Source of the DNA: Flavisolibacter ginsenosidimutans
GTDB taxonomy: Bacteria > Bacteroidota > Bacteroidia > Chitinophagales > Chitinophagaceae
Reading direction: 5' to 3'
Assembly: GCF_007970805.1 (NCBI RefSeq)
Contig: NZ_CP042433.1
Span: forward strand, 2,232,001-2,296,000
Length of the DNA: 64,000 nt
Under the pieces are notes generated by a model, which saw nothing but the letters and a program-made list of their open reading frames with translations, ran no database searches and was not told where the DNA came from. The first letter of the stretch is position 1; each line of letters starts with the position of its first letter. The position numbers and the translations under genes are program-made. Positions 8,937 to 16,891 of this stretch are shown here, in pieces.

Positions 8937-9395
8937 ATGTTTTCGAAAACCGCTGAATACGCTCTACGTGCCGCCATTTTTATCGCACAAAAAAGCAGTG
9001 TGCAAAAAAAGCTGGGTATTGAGCAGATTGCCCGGTCCATTGATGCGCCACCCTCGTTTACCGCCAAGATTCTTCAACTGCTTACAAAAGACAACCGTAT
9101 TATTTCTTCGGTGCGCGGCGTGAACGGTGGTTTTTATATTGCGGAAGAAGCAAGAAACCTTTCTGTGCGCACCGTGTTGGAAGTGATTGGCGAGAATAAA
9201 ATTTTTACTGAGTGTGTATTGGGTTTGAAAGATTGTACCGAAAGAAAGCCCTGCCCCATGCACGTCCAATACAAACCCATTAAAGAGCAACTGATTCGAT
9301 TGTTTGAAGAAAAAACCATCGGCCAATTGGCCGGAGACTTAACCGAAGGCAAAGCCTTTCTCATAAATACAGGAAAACAAAAAAGAAAGCGTTAA
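8937..9395 (+). CDS. Rrf2-family transcriptional regulator, probably Fe-S sensing
   Basis: A 152-residue winged-helix repressor. The start MFSKTAEYALRA and the recognition region PPSFTAKILQLLTKD are classic Rrf2, followed by RGVNGGFYIAE (the wing). Three cysteines, in TECVLGLKDCTERKPCPMH, occupy the usual place of the iron-sulfur ligands in NsrR/IscR-type members, so it may sense NO, oxidants or iron. A Lys/Arg-rich tail ends the protein. It is divergent from the spt operon, with an inverted repeat between the two starts, so autoregulation and control of spt are both plausible. Confidence 0.92.
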   Translation: MFSKTAEYALRAAIFIAQKSSVQKKLGIEQIARSIDAPPSFTAKILQLLTKDNRIISSVRGVNGGFYIAEEARNLSVRTVLEVIGENKIFTECVLGLKDCTERKPCPMHVQYKPIKEQLIRLFEEKTIGQLAGDLTEGKAFLINTGKQKRKR

Positions 9396-9672
9396 GCAGA
9401 CGTTTTCTCTTTCGTATTTCACTCACATTATGCAGACGAGAAAGTACCAATTGCTGCGAGAAGACAAACCTTATAACCTTAGAAGCAGACGTTGACACTT
9501 AAAAGAAGCCAACCTTATTTCCTTATGCTGCAGGCTTTCCAAGCGAAAAATAAAGCAATAAGGTTTTTGATCTCTCCACCGACCTTCATCTATTAAGATG
9601 ATAAGGTTGGGTTGTTTACGATTAAAGTGGTTTTCTTTTTTCCGAACCTACGCAAGTTGGGTTACCAAATAA
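9396..9672. other. Intergenic region with crossed inverted repeats
   Basis: There is no convincing gene between the Rrf2 gene and the sucC terminator. The region holds the word AACCTTAT twice and its complement twice: AAACCTTAT 9467-9475 matches ATAAGGTTT 9558-9566, and CCAACCTTAT 9509-9518 matches ATAAGGTTGG 9601-9610. The order A, B, A', B' allows two alternative hairpins or a pseudoknot-like RNA. A function is not known. Confidence 0.5.
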
Positions 9673-9701
9673 AAAAAGACGCAAATGATTTGCGTCTTTT
9701 T
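9673..9701. terminator. Bidirectional terminator downstream of sucC
   Basis: AAAAAGACGCAAAT (9673-9686) and ATTTGCGTCTTTTT (9688-9701) are perfect complements, giving an A-flanked stem with a U-run in both directions. It lies 22 bases beyond the sucC stop and also faces the Rrf2 gene. Confidence 0.88.
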
Positions 9702-9722
9702 AATATTGAAAAGAAAAATTGA

Positions 9723-10937
9723 TTAAGCCGCAAGCGCTTTGTTCACCAGTTCAGCGGCTTCGCTCAACTGAATGGCCGATTGCACTTTGAGGCCGCTTTC
9801 GTCAATCAACTTTTTGGCTTCTTCAGCGTTTGTTCCCTGCAAGCGAACAATGATGGGAATGTTGATGTTGCCCATGTTCTTGTAGGCATCAATCACGCCT
9901 TGCGCCACGCGGTCGCAACGCACAATGCCGCCAAAAATATTGATGAGAATGGCTTTTACTTTTGGGTCTTTCATGATGATGCGGAAGCCGGCTTCCACCG
10001 TTTGCGCATTAGCCGTGCCGCCTACGTCCAAAAAGTTAGCGGGTTCGCCGCCGCTTAATTTAATCATGTCCATCGTGGCCATGGCAAGACCTGCGCCGTT
10101 CACCATGCAACCCACGTTGCCGTCAAGCTTTACAAAATTTAAATTGTATTTGCCCGCTTCTACTTCGGTTGGGTCTTCCTCGCTTACGTCACGCAAGTTG
10201 GCAAGATCGGGATGACGCATCAAAGCATTGTCATCCAAATTCATTTTGCAGTCCACCGCTACAATCTTATCATCGGCCGCTTTAAACAAGGGATTTATTT
10301 CAAGCATTGCGCAATCCAGTCCCACGTAAGCATTGTACAAGTTGGTAACAAACTTCACCATGTTTTTAAAGGCATCGCCCTTGAGTCCAAAGTTGAAAGC
10401 AATTTTTCTTGCCTGGTAACCTTGCAGACCGCCACCGGGGAAAACCCATTCTTTAAAAATTTTTTCGGGAGTTTTGTGGGCCACTTCTTCAATGTCCATT
10501 CCTCCTTCGGTGCTGTACATAATTACGTTTTGTCCTTTGGCGCGGTCGAGCAGAATTGAGAGATAAAATTCTTTTCGTTCCGTCGGGCCATCGTAATACA
10601 TGTCTTGCGCCAGTAAAATTTTGTTCACCAGTTTTCCGGCTTCACCGGTTTGGATCGTCACCAAGGTGCCGCCCAGGATTTTTGAAGAGGTGTCCGTTAC
10701 TTCGTCTAGGTTTTTTACAACTTTTACACCGTTCACACCCGTTTCGCGGATTTTTCCTTTGCCGCGGCCACCCGCATGGATTTGCGCTTTAATCACCGCA
10801 AATGGACTTCCGTACGTGGTTTTAATTTGGCGATAGGCTTCTTCGGCTTCGTGCGGCGTGCTGGCGGCCAATCCTTCCTGAACCGGGACGCCGTATTGTT
10901 TCAGCAGTTCTTTTGCCTGGTATTCGTGCAAATTCAT
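9723..10937 (-). CDS. sucC: Succinyl-CoA ligase (ADP-forming) subunit beta
   Basis: A 404-residue TCA-cycle enzyme subunit that binds ATP through an ATP-grasp domain and succinate, pairing with SucD, which phosphorylates on His. The N-terminal MNLHEYQAKELLKQYGVPV, the HAGGRGKG nucleotide loop, EINPLF, CMVNGAGLAMATMD and the GGEPANFLDVGG and NIFGGIVRCD motifs are all present. The start at 10937 is chosen because MNLHEYQAKELL is the canonical N-terminus; 12 further residues upstream are not. sucD is not adjacent, which is common in this phylum. Its own terminator is at 9673. Confidence 0.97.
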   Translation of the reverse strand: MNLHEYQAKELLKQYGVPVQEGLAASTPHEAEEAYRQIKTTYGSPFAVIKAQIHAGGRGKGKIRETGVNGVKVVKNLDEVTDTSSKILGGTLVTIQTGEAGKLVNKILLAQDMYYDGPTERKEFYLSILLDRAKGQNVIMYSTEGGMDIEEVAHKTPEKIFKEWVFPGGGLQGYQARKIAFNFGLKGDAFKNMVKFVTNLYNAYVGLDCAMLEINPLFKAADDKIVAVDCKMNLDDNALMRHPDLANLRDVSEEDPTEVEAGKYNLNFVKLDGNVGCMVNGAGLAMATMDMIKLSGGEPANFLDVGGTANAQTVEAGFRIIMKDPKVKAILINIFGGIVRCDRVAQGVIDAYKNMGNINIPIIVRLQGTNAEEAKKLIDESGLKVQSAIQLSEAAELVNKALAA

Positions 10938-11068
10938 GTAGAAAAATTTTGTGAGGGCAAATATAACCGGCAATCGGCAATCAGAAATCAGCCAACGGCT
11001 GTCGACGACGCTGTTGCTGACTCAAACATTGAAAGTTGTTGATTCGCTGCTCGCTCCTCAATTGCGGG

Positions 11069-11413
11069 TTAGAAAAAATTATCCAACGACTTTAAGCTGA
11101 TTGGCTTTTCCCAAATGGTCAGTTTGGCGCCGTCAAGTTCGGACGGCATGGCGGGCCGAAAGGCACTGATAAGATGGTACTGTATTTCGGGGAAGCGCTG
11201 GTAGAGTTCCGGCAGTTTATCCCAACCCAATCCATCGGGGAGGTTGTAGTCAATAAAAAGATAATCGGGAGTCATACTGCTCAAACGCGACATGCCGTCG
11301 GTCAGCGTGTGTGCAATGTAAACTTCGTAATTCTTGCGAAGGAAATACGTCTTCATCAGAAGACACAAGTCCACTTCGTCATCAATAATCAAAACCTTTT
11401 TCCGCGTAGTCAT
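11069..11413 (-). CDS. Stand-alone response-regulator receiver protein
   Basis: A 114-residue CheY-like receiver domain with no output domain. It has the acidic pair in LIIDDEVD, the phosphoacceptor Asp in FIDYNLPDG and the conserved Lys in WEKPIS. The Thr/Ser switch position reads HLISAF. The partner kinase is not adjacent; the closest is the REC-PAS-histidine kinase at 16892. It may act by protein contact or in a phosphorelay. The end DNFF is slightly short of a full final helix. Confidence 0.88.
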   Translation of the reverse strand: MTTRKKVLIIDDEVDLCLLMKTYFLRKNYEVYIAHTLTDGMSRLSSMTPDYLFIDYNLPDGLGWDKLPELYQRFPEIQYHLISAFRPAMPSELDGAKLTIWEKPISLKSLDNFF

Positions 11414-11671
11414 AGCTCGTCAACGATTCTTTAATTCCTTAATTATCATACCAAGATTTATTGGGGATAATTAGCCGGTGGCCGTTTGTGCCCTGCGTCG
11501 CTACTGTTCATTCGTGCCCGTCAACTTTCCCTGCATTCTTTCCAAAAATAGGCGTTCGTGCAGATTTTTGTAAATTGTTTTTGTCTGCGCAGAATTCAGC
11601 GAAAAGGCTCTCGTTGGTACGATTATTTAAACGAAACAGGAAATAATTGCTCATCTTAAAATCACCCGTAT

Positions 11672-11929
11672 ATGAGTGCAAAAACAAAACTTGTATTAGG
11701 ATTGGTAGGCGCCGCAGCTGCCGGTGTTGTTGTTGGCCTGTTGTTAGCACCCGACAGCGGTACAGCCACCCGTAGAAAAATTGCCGACGCCGCAGGCGAT
11801 TGGACCGATCATTTAAGCGACTTGTTCTCTTCGGCAAAAGAGCAGGTGGACGACCTGAAGAAAAAAGGCTACAAAGCCGCTTCCACCGCTTCGCGCCGGG
11901 CCGCGGAAGTAAAAGAAAGCTACATGTAA
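11672..11929 (+). CDS. YtxH-domain small membrane-anchored stress protein
   Basis: An 85-residue protein with one Gly/Ala-rich N-terminal membrane segment (LVLGLVGAAAAGVVVGLLLAP), then the APDSGTATRRKI motif of YtxH/gas-vesicle-like proteins and an amphipathic helix to the C-terminus. YtxH-family genes are commonly stress induced. It is followed by its own hairpin terminator at 11935, so the downstream holin-like gene is probably transcribed partly independently. Confidence 0.88.
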   Translation: MSAKTKLVLGLVGAAAAGVVVGLLLAPDSGTATRRKIADAAGDWTDHLSDLFSSAKEQVDDLKKKGYKAASTASRRAAEVKESYM

Positions 11930-11934
11930 AAGAC

Positions 11935-11966
11935 AGCAGCAGCGTAGCAGCGCTGCTGCTTTTTTA
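11935..11966 (+). terminator. Terminator or attenuator after the YtxH gene
   Basis: AGCAGCAGCG (11935-11944) pairs with CGCTGCTGCT (11951-11960) around TAGCAG and runs into TTTTTTT. It sits between the YtxH and holin-like genes, only 12 bases before the next ATG, so it may reduce rather than abolish read-through. Confidence 0.82.
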
Positions 11967-11977
11967 AACCACCAACC

Positions 11978-12331
11978 ATGATGGACGATTTAAAAGCCCA
12001 CACCGCACAATTAAAAGATCACGTCAGCGAGTACGTGCAAACCACGGTTCAATTAGCCAAAGCCAAGGCTACGAAGGGCGCCAGTAACGCCGTTGCGGGA
12101 GCCGTTATCGGCATCGCGGCGGTTTTGCTCGGCATTTTTTTTCTGGCCTTTCTGTTTACGGCGCTTGCCTGGTGGCTCGGTAGTTTACTCAACAGTCCCG
12201 CTCTTGGTTTTTTATGCGTTGCCGGTCTTTTTCTTCTCCTCATTGTATTGATTTTTGCCCTGCGCAAAAAAGTTATTGTTCCCCTGATTCGGAACGCCAT
12301 CATCAGTGCCGTTTATGACAAGAAAGATTAA
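11978..12331 (+). CDS. Holin-superfamily-like membrane protein
   Basis: A 117-residue protein with an amphipathic N-terminal helix (about 35 residues), two long hydrophobic segments (about 38-66 and 74-95) separated by a short Gly/Ser/Asn turn, and a basic RKKVIVPLIRNAI tail. This layout is that of the phage-holin-superfamily-III-like proteins common in bacterial stress clusters. There is no phage context here, so lysis is unlikely and a role in the envelope is more probable. Its 3' end overlaps the next gene by 17 bases. Confidence 0.72.
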   Translation: MMDDLKAHTAQLKDHVSEYVQTTVQLAKAKATKGASNAVAGAVIGIAAVLLGIFFLAFLFTALAWWLGSLLNSPALGFLCVAGLFLLLIVLIFALRKKVIVPLIRNAIISAVYDKKD

Positions 12332-12728
12332 AACTTACGATGATTTGCTTCAGGAAGAGCAGCGGCTTACCGCACAAATGCATTCCTACAAAGAACTTGT
12401 TAAGCAAGACATTTCCAGCATTAAAGAAGGCCTGAACCCCGTTAAGCGGAGTGCCAAAATGGTGAAAAATTTATTCAGCCGCGAAGACAAAGGCCCGCTT
12501 CTGAATTTCGGGCTGAATTTCGGAATGGACGTTGTGCTGCGCCGTATGTTGCTTGGCCGTGCGGGTTGGGTTGCAAAAGTGATGGTGCCTTACCTGGTAA
12601 AAAACTACGCTTCCCATCTTATTACAGAAGACCAACGAAAAGCCGTTGGCAAAACGGTTTCAAAATTCATCAGCAAAGTTTTGATGAAGAAAAAGAAAGA
12701 ATCGTTTGAAGCCGCTCCGCCGGTGTAA
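12315..12728 (+). CDS. Hypothetical protein of the YtxH/holin cluster
   Basis: About 137 residues. It has an N-terminal helical region with KTYDDLLQEEQRLTAQMHSYKELVKQDI, a middle with a weak hydrophobic stretch (LNFGLNFGMDVVLRRMLLG and VAKVMVPYLV), and a Lys-rich tail. The ATG at 12315 lies inside the end of the holin-like gene, so translation is coupled. No named family recognised; the overlap suggests it works with the holin-like protein at the inner membrane. Confidence 0.78.
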   Translation: MTRKIKTYDDLLQEEQRLTAQMHSYKELVKQDISSIKEGLNPVKRSAKMVKNLFSREDKGPLLNFGLNFGMDVVLRRMLLGRAGWVAKVMVPYLVKNYASHLITEDQRKAVGKTVSKFISKVLMKKKKESFEAAPPV

Positions 12729-12813
12729 GCGACAAAGAAAACTTACGAAGCGCACCGAACGCATGAAAACCGGTACGGTTTTTACATTTTTCAATCGCAC
12801 AAATTGATGTTTT

Positions 12814-13059
12814 ATGAACAACCACAACGAAGGTCCCCGGAACAAAGAAGACAACACACAGTCAACCTTTGAAACAAGACCCGATGTAACGCCGCGCCGG
12901 GAAGGCGGCGACGATGCACTTGCCGAACGCAATCCATCCGACAGCCGGATGGACGAAAAAGTAATTGTGAACGAACAAAGCAGTCAAAAAATAGTGAACG
13001 CGCCGTCGCAAACGGGCGCACACGCAGCGGAAGCCGAAAACACGGTAGACGAAGTTTAG
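12814..13059 (+). CDS. Small disordered hydrophilic protein
   Basis: An 81-residue protein made almost only of polar and charged residues (Asn, Glu, Asp, Arg, Ser, Thr), without hydrophobic core or membrane segment, and so predicted to be disordered. It follows the stress-type genes at 11672-12728 on the same strand. The composition recalls hydrophilin-like stress proteins, but no family signature is present, so this is a resemblance only. A hairpin terminator follows at 13106. Confidence 0.62.
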   Translation: MNNHNEGPRNKEDNTQSTFETRPDVTPRREGGDDALAERNPSDSRMDEKVIVNEQSSQKIVNAPSQTGAHAAEAENTVDEV

Positions 13060-13105
13060 GATGAACAGACAGGAGAACCCTTAGCCAGAAGAATGGATTT
13101 GTTTT

Positions 13106-13159
13106 ATCTCCCGGTAGTCATTGCATCGGAGGATGTAAAAAATTACCGGGAGATTTTTT
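13106..13159 (+). terminator. Long-loop terminator after the 12814 gene
   Basis: ATCTCCCGGTA (13106-13116) pairs exactly with TACCGGGAGAT (13144-13154) across a 27-base loop and ends in TTTTTT (13154-13159). It is 46 bases after the stop codon. Confidence 0.8.
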
Positions 13160-13203
13160 GACCGCACAAACATTTGTCATTGGAGGTTTAGGTTTAGAAG
13201 AGC

Positions 13204-13228
13204 AGCGTCCCGCCCTTAGCGGGACGCT
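13204..13228. repeat. REP-like perfect hairpin
   Basis: AGCGTCCCGC and GCGGGACGCT are perfect 10-base complements around CCTTA, in an intergenic gap and not followed by a T-run. The GC-rich palindrome resembles dispersed REP-type sequences. Whether copies exist elsewhere cannot be seen from this window. Confidence 0.55.
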
Positions 13229-13350
13229 TGTATTTGAGGAAATAATTCTACTAAACCACACCCCTTGCCTGTAGGAATTTCGCCGGTAAACCGAAGTTTT
13301 ATTGGTACATTTTTTCCTGTATCATCAGCACCGCTAAATCGCTATCATTC

Positions 13351-13563
13351 ATGTCCAAGATTATTTACGTTAACCGGCAACAAAGCAATCAAAGCTTCGC
13401 CTCTCTTTCTGTAAGTCGGCCAACACAACCCGGAACGCAAAAGCAACCCGTAACCGAAAAACGCATTGCCGATCCTTCGTCCTGCGTACCCCACGGCCAA
13501 TGCTATCCCATTCCCTCATTTTTTGAATACAGGGCAAAGCCAAAAGAATTCGATACGTTTTAA
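13351..13563 (+). CDS. Possible small hypothetical protein
   Basis: A 70-residue frame beginning MSKIIYVNRQQ and rich in Gln, Ser and Pro, with two cysteines near the centre. It stands alone between the terminator at 13106 and rpoN. An overlapping frame on the other strand (13370-13663) competes with it. No family and no clear ribosome-binding site support it, so it is listed at low confidence. Confidence 0.35.
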   Translation: MSKIIYVNRQQSNQSFASLSVSRPTQPGTQKQPVTEKRIADPSSCVPHGQCYPIPSFFEYRAKPKEFDTF

Positions 13564-13828
13564 AATAATGTTCGTCAATGAATGAATCAATTCTGCGGGA
13601 GCGGGATTGATTTTTTTTGTTTAAAGAGGTAGCCGCAAACTGATTTCGTAGAATTGCTTCCACACGTAAAGCCGGGACTGCTGTTCTTACCTCAGTTATC
13701 GTTCGGCCTGCTTAGAAACTTCTTTTCGCTAAATCACTGATTTTCATTTTTTAGAAAGATAAGTTTACAACCGTACCCATTTTGGAGCCACTCTTGCCTA
13801 TGGATAAGTGCGCCAAAATCTCCACAAG

Positions 13829-15250
13829 ATGATCAATCAACATTTAGCTCAAAAGCAGCGGCTCAAAATATTACCGCAGCAGATTCAATTGCTCAATTTT
13901 TTTCACCTGAACACACTCGAACTTGAGCAACGCATTCAGCAGGAAATTGAAGACAACCCCTTGCTCGAAGACCAGAAAAATGATTTTGAAACCGACGTTG
14001 AAAAATTCAACAAGGACAGCGTGCAGGACTATCAGGATTGGGAAGAATTTGTGTACGATGACATTCCCGACTACAAAGCCGAATACGGTAACTTTTTGCA
14101 CAACGACAAACTTCCCGAACGGCCCATTACTAACAGCTTTGATTACCGCTCTTCGCTTAAAGATCAATTTAAACTCATAAGCGAAGATGCCGCTGAAATT
14201 GAACTGGCCGAGTTCATCATTGACTCTCTCAACGACTGCGGGCTGATGGAGCAAAGTCTTGAAGATCTTGCCGAGGACATTTCTTTCAAACACAACAAAT
14301 GGATTGAACCCGATAGCCTTTTGGATGCTTTGCAGAAAATCCAATCGCTCGAACCCGTCGGCATAGCCGCACGCAGCATTAAAGAATGCCTGCTAATTCA
14401 GCTTCACCGCCTCAATACAAAACGCCCCGATGTACGCACCGCCATCAAATTGCTTGAAGAGCACTTTACCGATTTGCATCACCGCAACATGGACAAGATC
14501 AAAGCCCATCTTAAGATAGATGAAGAAGAACTAAAGATCGTTCTTACCTTGATCGCTTCGCTGAAGATGCGGCCTGTTTGCGAATTGCAGGAAGGCGTAA
14601 ACACCAATCAAAACATTCTTCCTGATTTCATCATTACCCGCAACGGTGAGAGCATCGAAGTACAGTTGTATCGCCAGCGTTCGGAAAGCCTTTGCATTAA
14701 TTCATCCTGGCGCGAGATGGCCGAAAATAACGCAAAGATGACCACCGATAAATCGGCCATGCAATACATTAAAAACAAATTGCAGTCCGCGCAATGGTTT
14801 ATCCACGCCGTGCAGCAACGCGAAGGCACGATGATGAAGATCATGAAGTCAATGGTGCAATTGCAATACGATTATTTCATGACCGGCGACATCAATTTGC
14901 TAAAACCGATGATCTTGAAAAACGTAGCCGAGATGGTGGGTGTGGACATATCAACCGTGAGCCGCATAACCTGCAACAAGTATGCAGAATCTCCCTTCGG
15001 GCTTCTATTGCTGAAAGATCTTTTCACCGAAGGCATCGCCAACGAAAAAGGACAGGTCATCAGCAACCGTGTTATTCAATCGGCCATTGCCGAAGTCATT
15101 CAAAGCGAGGACAAACACAATCCTTATACGGATCAACAACTGGTAAAAATTCTTTCCCAACGCGGCTTTTCCGTTGCGCGAAGAACCGTTGCCAAATACC
15201 GTGAGCAACTGCAAATTCCCGTTTCGCACGTTCGCGGCTTGTGGGCATAA
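13829..15250 (+). CDS. rpoN: RNA polymerase sigma-54 factor
   Basis: A 473-residue sigma-54. Region I is a Gln-rich activator-interacting segment (QKQRLKILPQQIQLLNF) and is followed by an acidic region II (NPLLEDQKNDFETDVEKF). The core-binding domain lies in the middle, VGVDISTVSRITCNKY is the helix-turn-helix, and the C-terminal RpoN box is ARRTVAKYREQL. The ATG at 13829 (MINQHLAQKQ) is preferred over an in-frame GTG at 13808. It is followed by a sigma-54 activator gene 41 bases downstream, a logical pairing. Confidence 0.96.
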   Translation: MINQHLAQKQRLKILPQQIQLLNFFHLNTLELEQRIQQEIEDNPLLEDQKNDFETDVEKFNKDSVQDYQDWEEFVYDDIPDYKAEYGNFLHNDKLPERPITNSFDYRSSLKDQFKLISEDAAEIELAEFIIDSLNDCGLMEQSLEDLAEDISFKHNKWIEPDSLLDALQKIQSLEPVGIAARSIKECLLIQLHRLNTKRPDVRTAIKLLEEHFTDLHHRNMDKIKAHLKIDEEELKIVLTLIASLKMRPVCELQEGVNTNQNILPDFIITRNGESIEVQLYRQRSESLCINSSWREMAENNAKMTTDKSAMQYIKNKLQSAQWFIHAVQQREGTMMKIMKSMVQLQYDYFMTGDINLLKPMILKNVAEMVGVDISTVSRITCNKYAESPFGLLLLKDLFTEGIANEKGQVISNRVIQSAIAEVIQSEDKHNPYTDQQLVKILSQRGFSVARRTVAKYREQLQIPVSHVRGLWA

Positions 15251-15291
15251 AACCACTAATTTCACATTTTTAAAAATACACTGATTAATAC

Positions 15292-16809
15292 ATGCAAACC
15301 ATTTTGATCATTGACGATGACCGTGACATCTGCTTGCTGCTGAAACGCTTTTTAACCCGCCACAATTACGACGTAGCCGAGGCCTACAGCGGTAAAAAGG
15401 CATTGGAATACCTGGAAGAAAACGAACCCGCCCTGGTGATGTGCGACTTCCGTTTGGAAGACATGGACGGCAACACCTTATTGGCAAAAATTAAAGAACG
15501 TTACTACCACCTGCCCGTCATCATCATGACCGGTTACAGCGACATCAAGATTGCCGTGGAAGTGATGAAGATGGGCGCCTTTGATTACATTACCAAGCCG
15601 CTCTTCCCCGACGAAATATTGGTAACGATAAAGAAAGCCCTGGAAGCACCGGCGCAAGAACGCGAACCCGTGCGACAGGAACGTCCTGCGGGCATTAACG
15701 TACCGAAGCAAGGCACGGCAACCGTTGCGTCTGAAACAAAAGAAAAAGCACCCAACATAACCGTTTCGGGAGAATATATTTTCGGCGATTCAACCGTGTT
15801 TAAACAGTTGCTGCAACAAATAGATTTGGTGGCGCCGACGAATTACACCGTTATCATTCACGGCGAAAGCGGCAGCGGCAAAGAAGCCATTGCACAAGAG
15901 ATACACAAACGCAGCAAACGCAAAAACAAACCGTTTGTGGCCATTGACTGCGGCGCCCTTTCAAAAGAATTGGCCGGCTCCGAGTTATTCGGCCACGAGA
16001 AAGGTTCCTTTACAGGCGCATTAAATCAAAAGACGGGAAGCTTTGAAATGGCGAACGGCGGCACCATATTCCTCGATGAAATCGCCAATCTTTCTTACGA
16101 CATCCAGGTTTCGTTGCTTCGCGTGGTGCAGGAAAGAAAAATGCGCCGCGTGGGTGGATTGAAAGATATTGAACTCGACGTCCGCATCATCATCGCATCT
16201 AACGAAAGGCTTTGGGATGCGGTGCGAAAAGGCAAATTCCGCGAAGACCTTTATCACCGCTTCAACGAATTCAGCATTGACATTCCGCCGCTGCGCCAAC
16301 GACCCGATGACGTGTTGTTGTTCGCCAATTTCTTCCTTCAGCAAACCAACCAGGAGTTAGGCAAGAACGTAAAACGCTTAAGCCCTGAAGTAGAAAATAT
16401 TTTCCGCAACTATGTTTGGTACGGCAACCTGCGCGAATTGAAAAATGTAATCAAACGTGCAACGCTTTTAACCGACGGTGAAGAAATTGAACCCACGGCC
16501 CTTCCTTTTGAAATTTCAAACTTCAACAAGCTTCAGTTTGACAAAGGCCCGCAGATAGAAACCGTTACAAGTTCCTACCTGCCGTCTACGCCGGCCGCAC
16601 CTGCTGCGGCAATGGAAGAAGAAGAACCGCAACGTTCGCTCTCCGAAACCACGCTCAAAGGCGCCAGCATTGACGCAGAGTACGAAATGATTTTAAAAGC
16701 CCTCAAAAAGGTAAACTTCAACAAAAGTAAAGCGGCCAAATTGCTGAACATAGACCGCAAAACGCTTTACAACAAAATGAAGCAATACCAGGAATTTAAT
16801 AACCAATAA
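15292..16809 (+). CDS. Sigma-54-dependent response regulator, NtrC type
   Basis: A 505-residue enhancer-binding protein with three domains. The receiver (about 1-118) has the phosphoacceptor D52, T80 and K102. The AAA+ domain (about 165-405) has Walker A GESGSGKE at 191-198, the sigma-54 contact loop GSFTGA at 238-243 and Walker B FLDEI. The C-terminal Fis-type helix-turn-helix is NKSKAAKLLNIDRKTLYNKM. It activates sigma-54 promoters on phosphorylation. It lies between rpoN and a histidine kinase on the same strand, so the kinase at 16892 is its probable partner. Confidence 0.95.
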   Translation: MQTILIIDDDRDICLLLKRFLTRHNYDVAEAYSGKKALEYLEENEPALVMCDFRLEDMDGNTLLAKIKERYYHLPVIIMTGYSDIKIAVEVMKMGAFDYITKPLFPDEILVTIKKALEAPAQEREPVRQERPAGINVPKQGTATVASETKEKAPNITVSGEYIFGDSTVFKQLLQQIDLVAPTNYTVIIHGESGSGKEAIAQEIHKRSKRKNKPFVAIDCGALSKELAGSELFGHEKGSFTGALNQKTGSFEMANGGTIFLDEIANLSYDIQVSLLRVVQERKMRRVGGLKDIELDVRIIIASNERLWDAVRKGKFREDLYHRFNEFSIDIPPLRQRPDDVLLFANFFLQQTNQELGKNVKRLSPEVENIFRNYVWYGNLRELKNVIKRATLLTDGEEIEPTALPFEISNFNKLQFDKGPQIETVTSSYLPSTPAAPAAAMEEEEPQRSLSETTLKGASIDAEYEMILKALKKVNFNKSKAAKLLNIDRKTLYNKMKQYQEFNNQ

Positions 16810-16824
16810 ACAATCGGCAACAGG

Positions 16825-16865
16825 CAATGGGCAATAAGCATTTGCAAATTGCTTATTGCCCATTG
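16825..16865. repeat. Word-type inverted repeat between activator and kinase genes
   Basis: CAATGGGCAATAAGCA (16825-16840) and TGCTTATTGCCCATTG (16850-16865) are perfect complements around a 9-base loop. Each arm consists of the reiterated word GGCAAT/AGCAAT. It could act as a transcription or translation barrier between the two regulatory genes. Confidence 0.75.
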
Positions 16866-16891
16866 CGCATTACAAGAAAACAGTTTCCCTC

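Noticed and set aside
11978..12331. Prophage remnant suggested by a holin-like gene
   Set aside because: No other phage gene lies nearby; such holin-superfamily proteins occur commonly beside YtxH-type stress genes.
13370..13663. A 97-residue minus-strand frame
   Set aside because: It overlaps the equally weak plus-strand frame at 13351; its sequence shows no plausible start region or composition. The plus-strand one is listed at low confidence instead.
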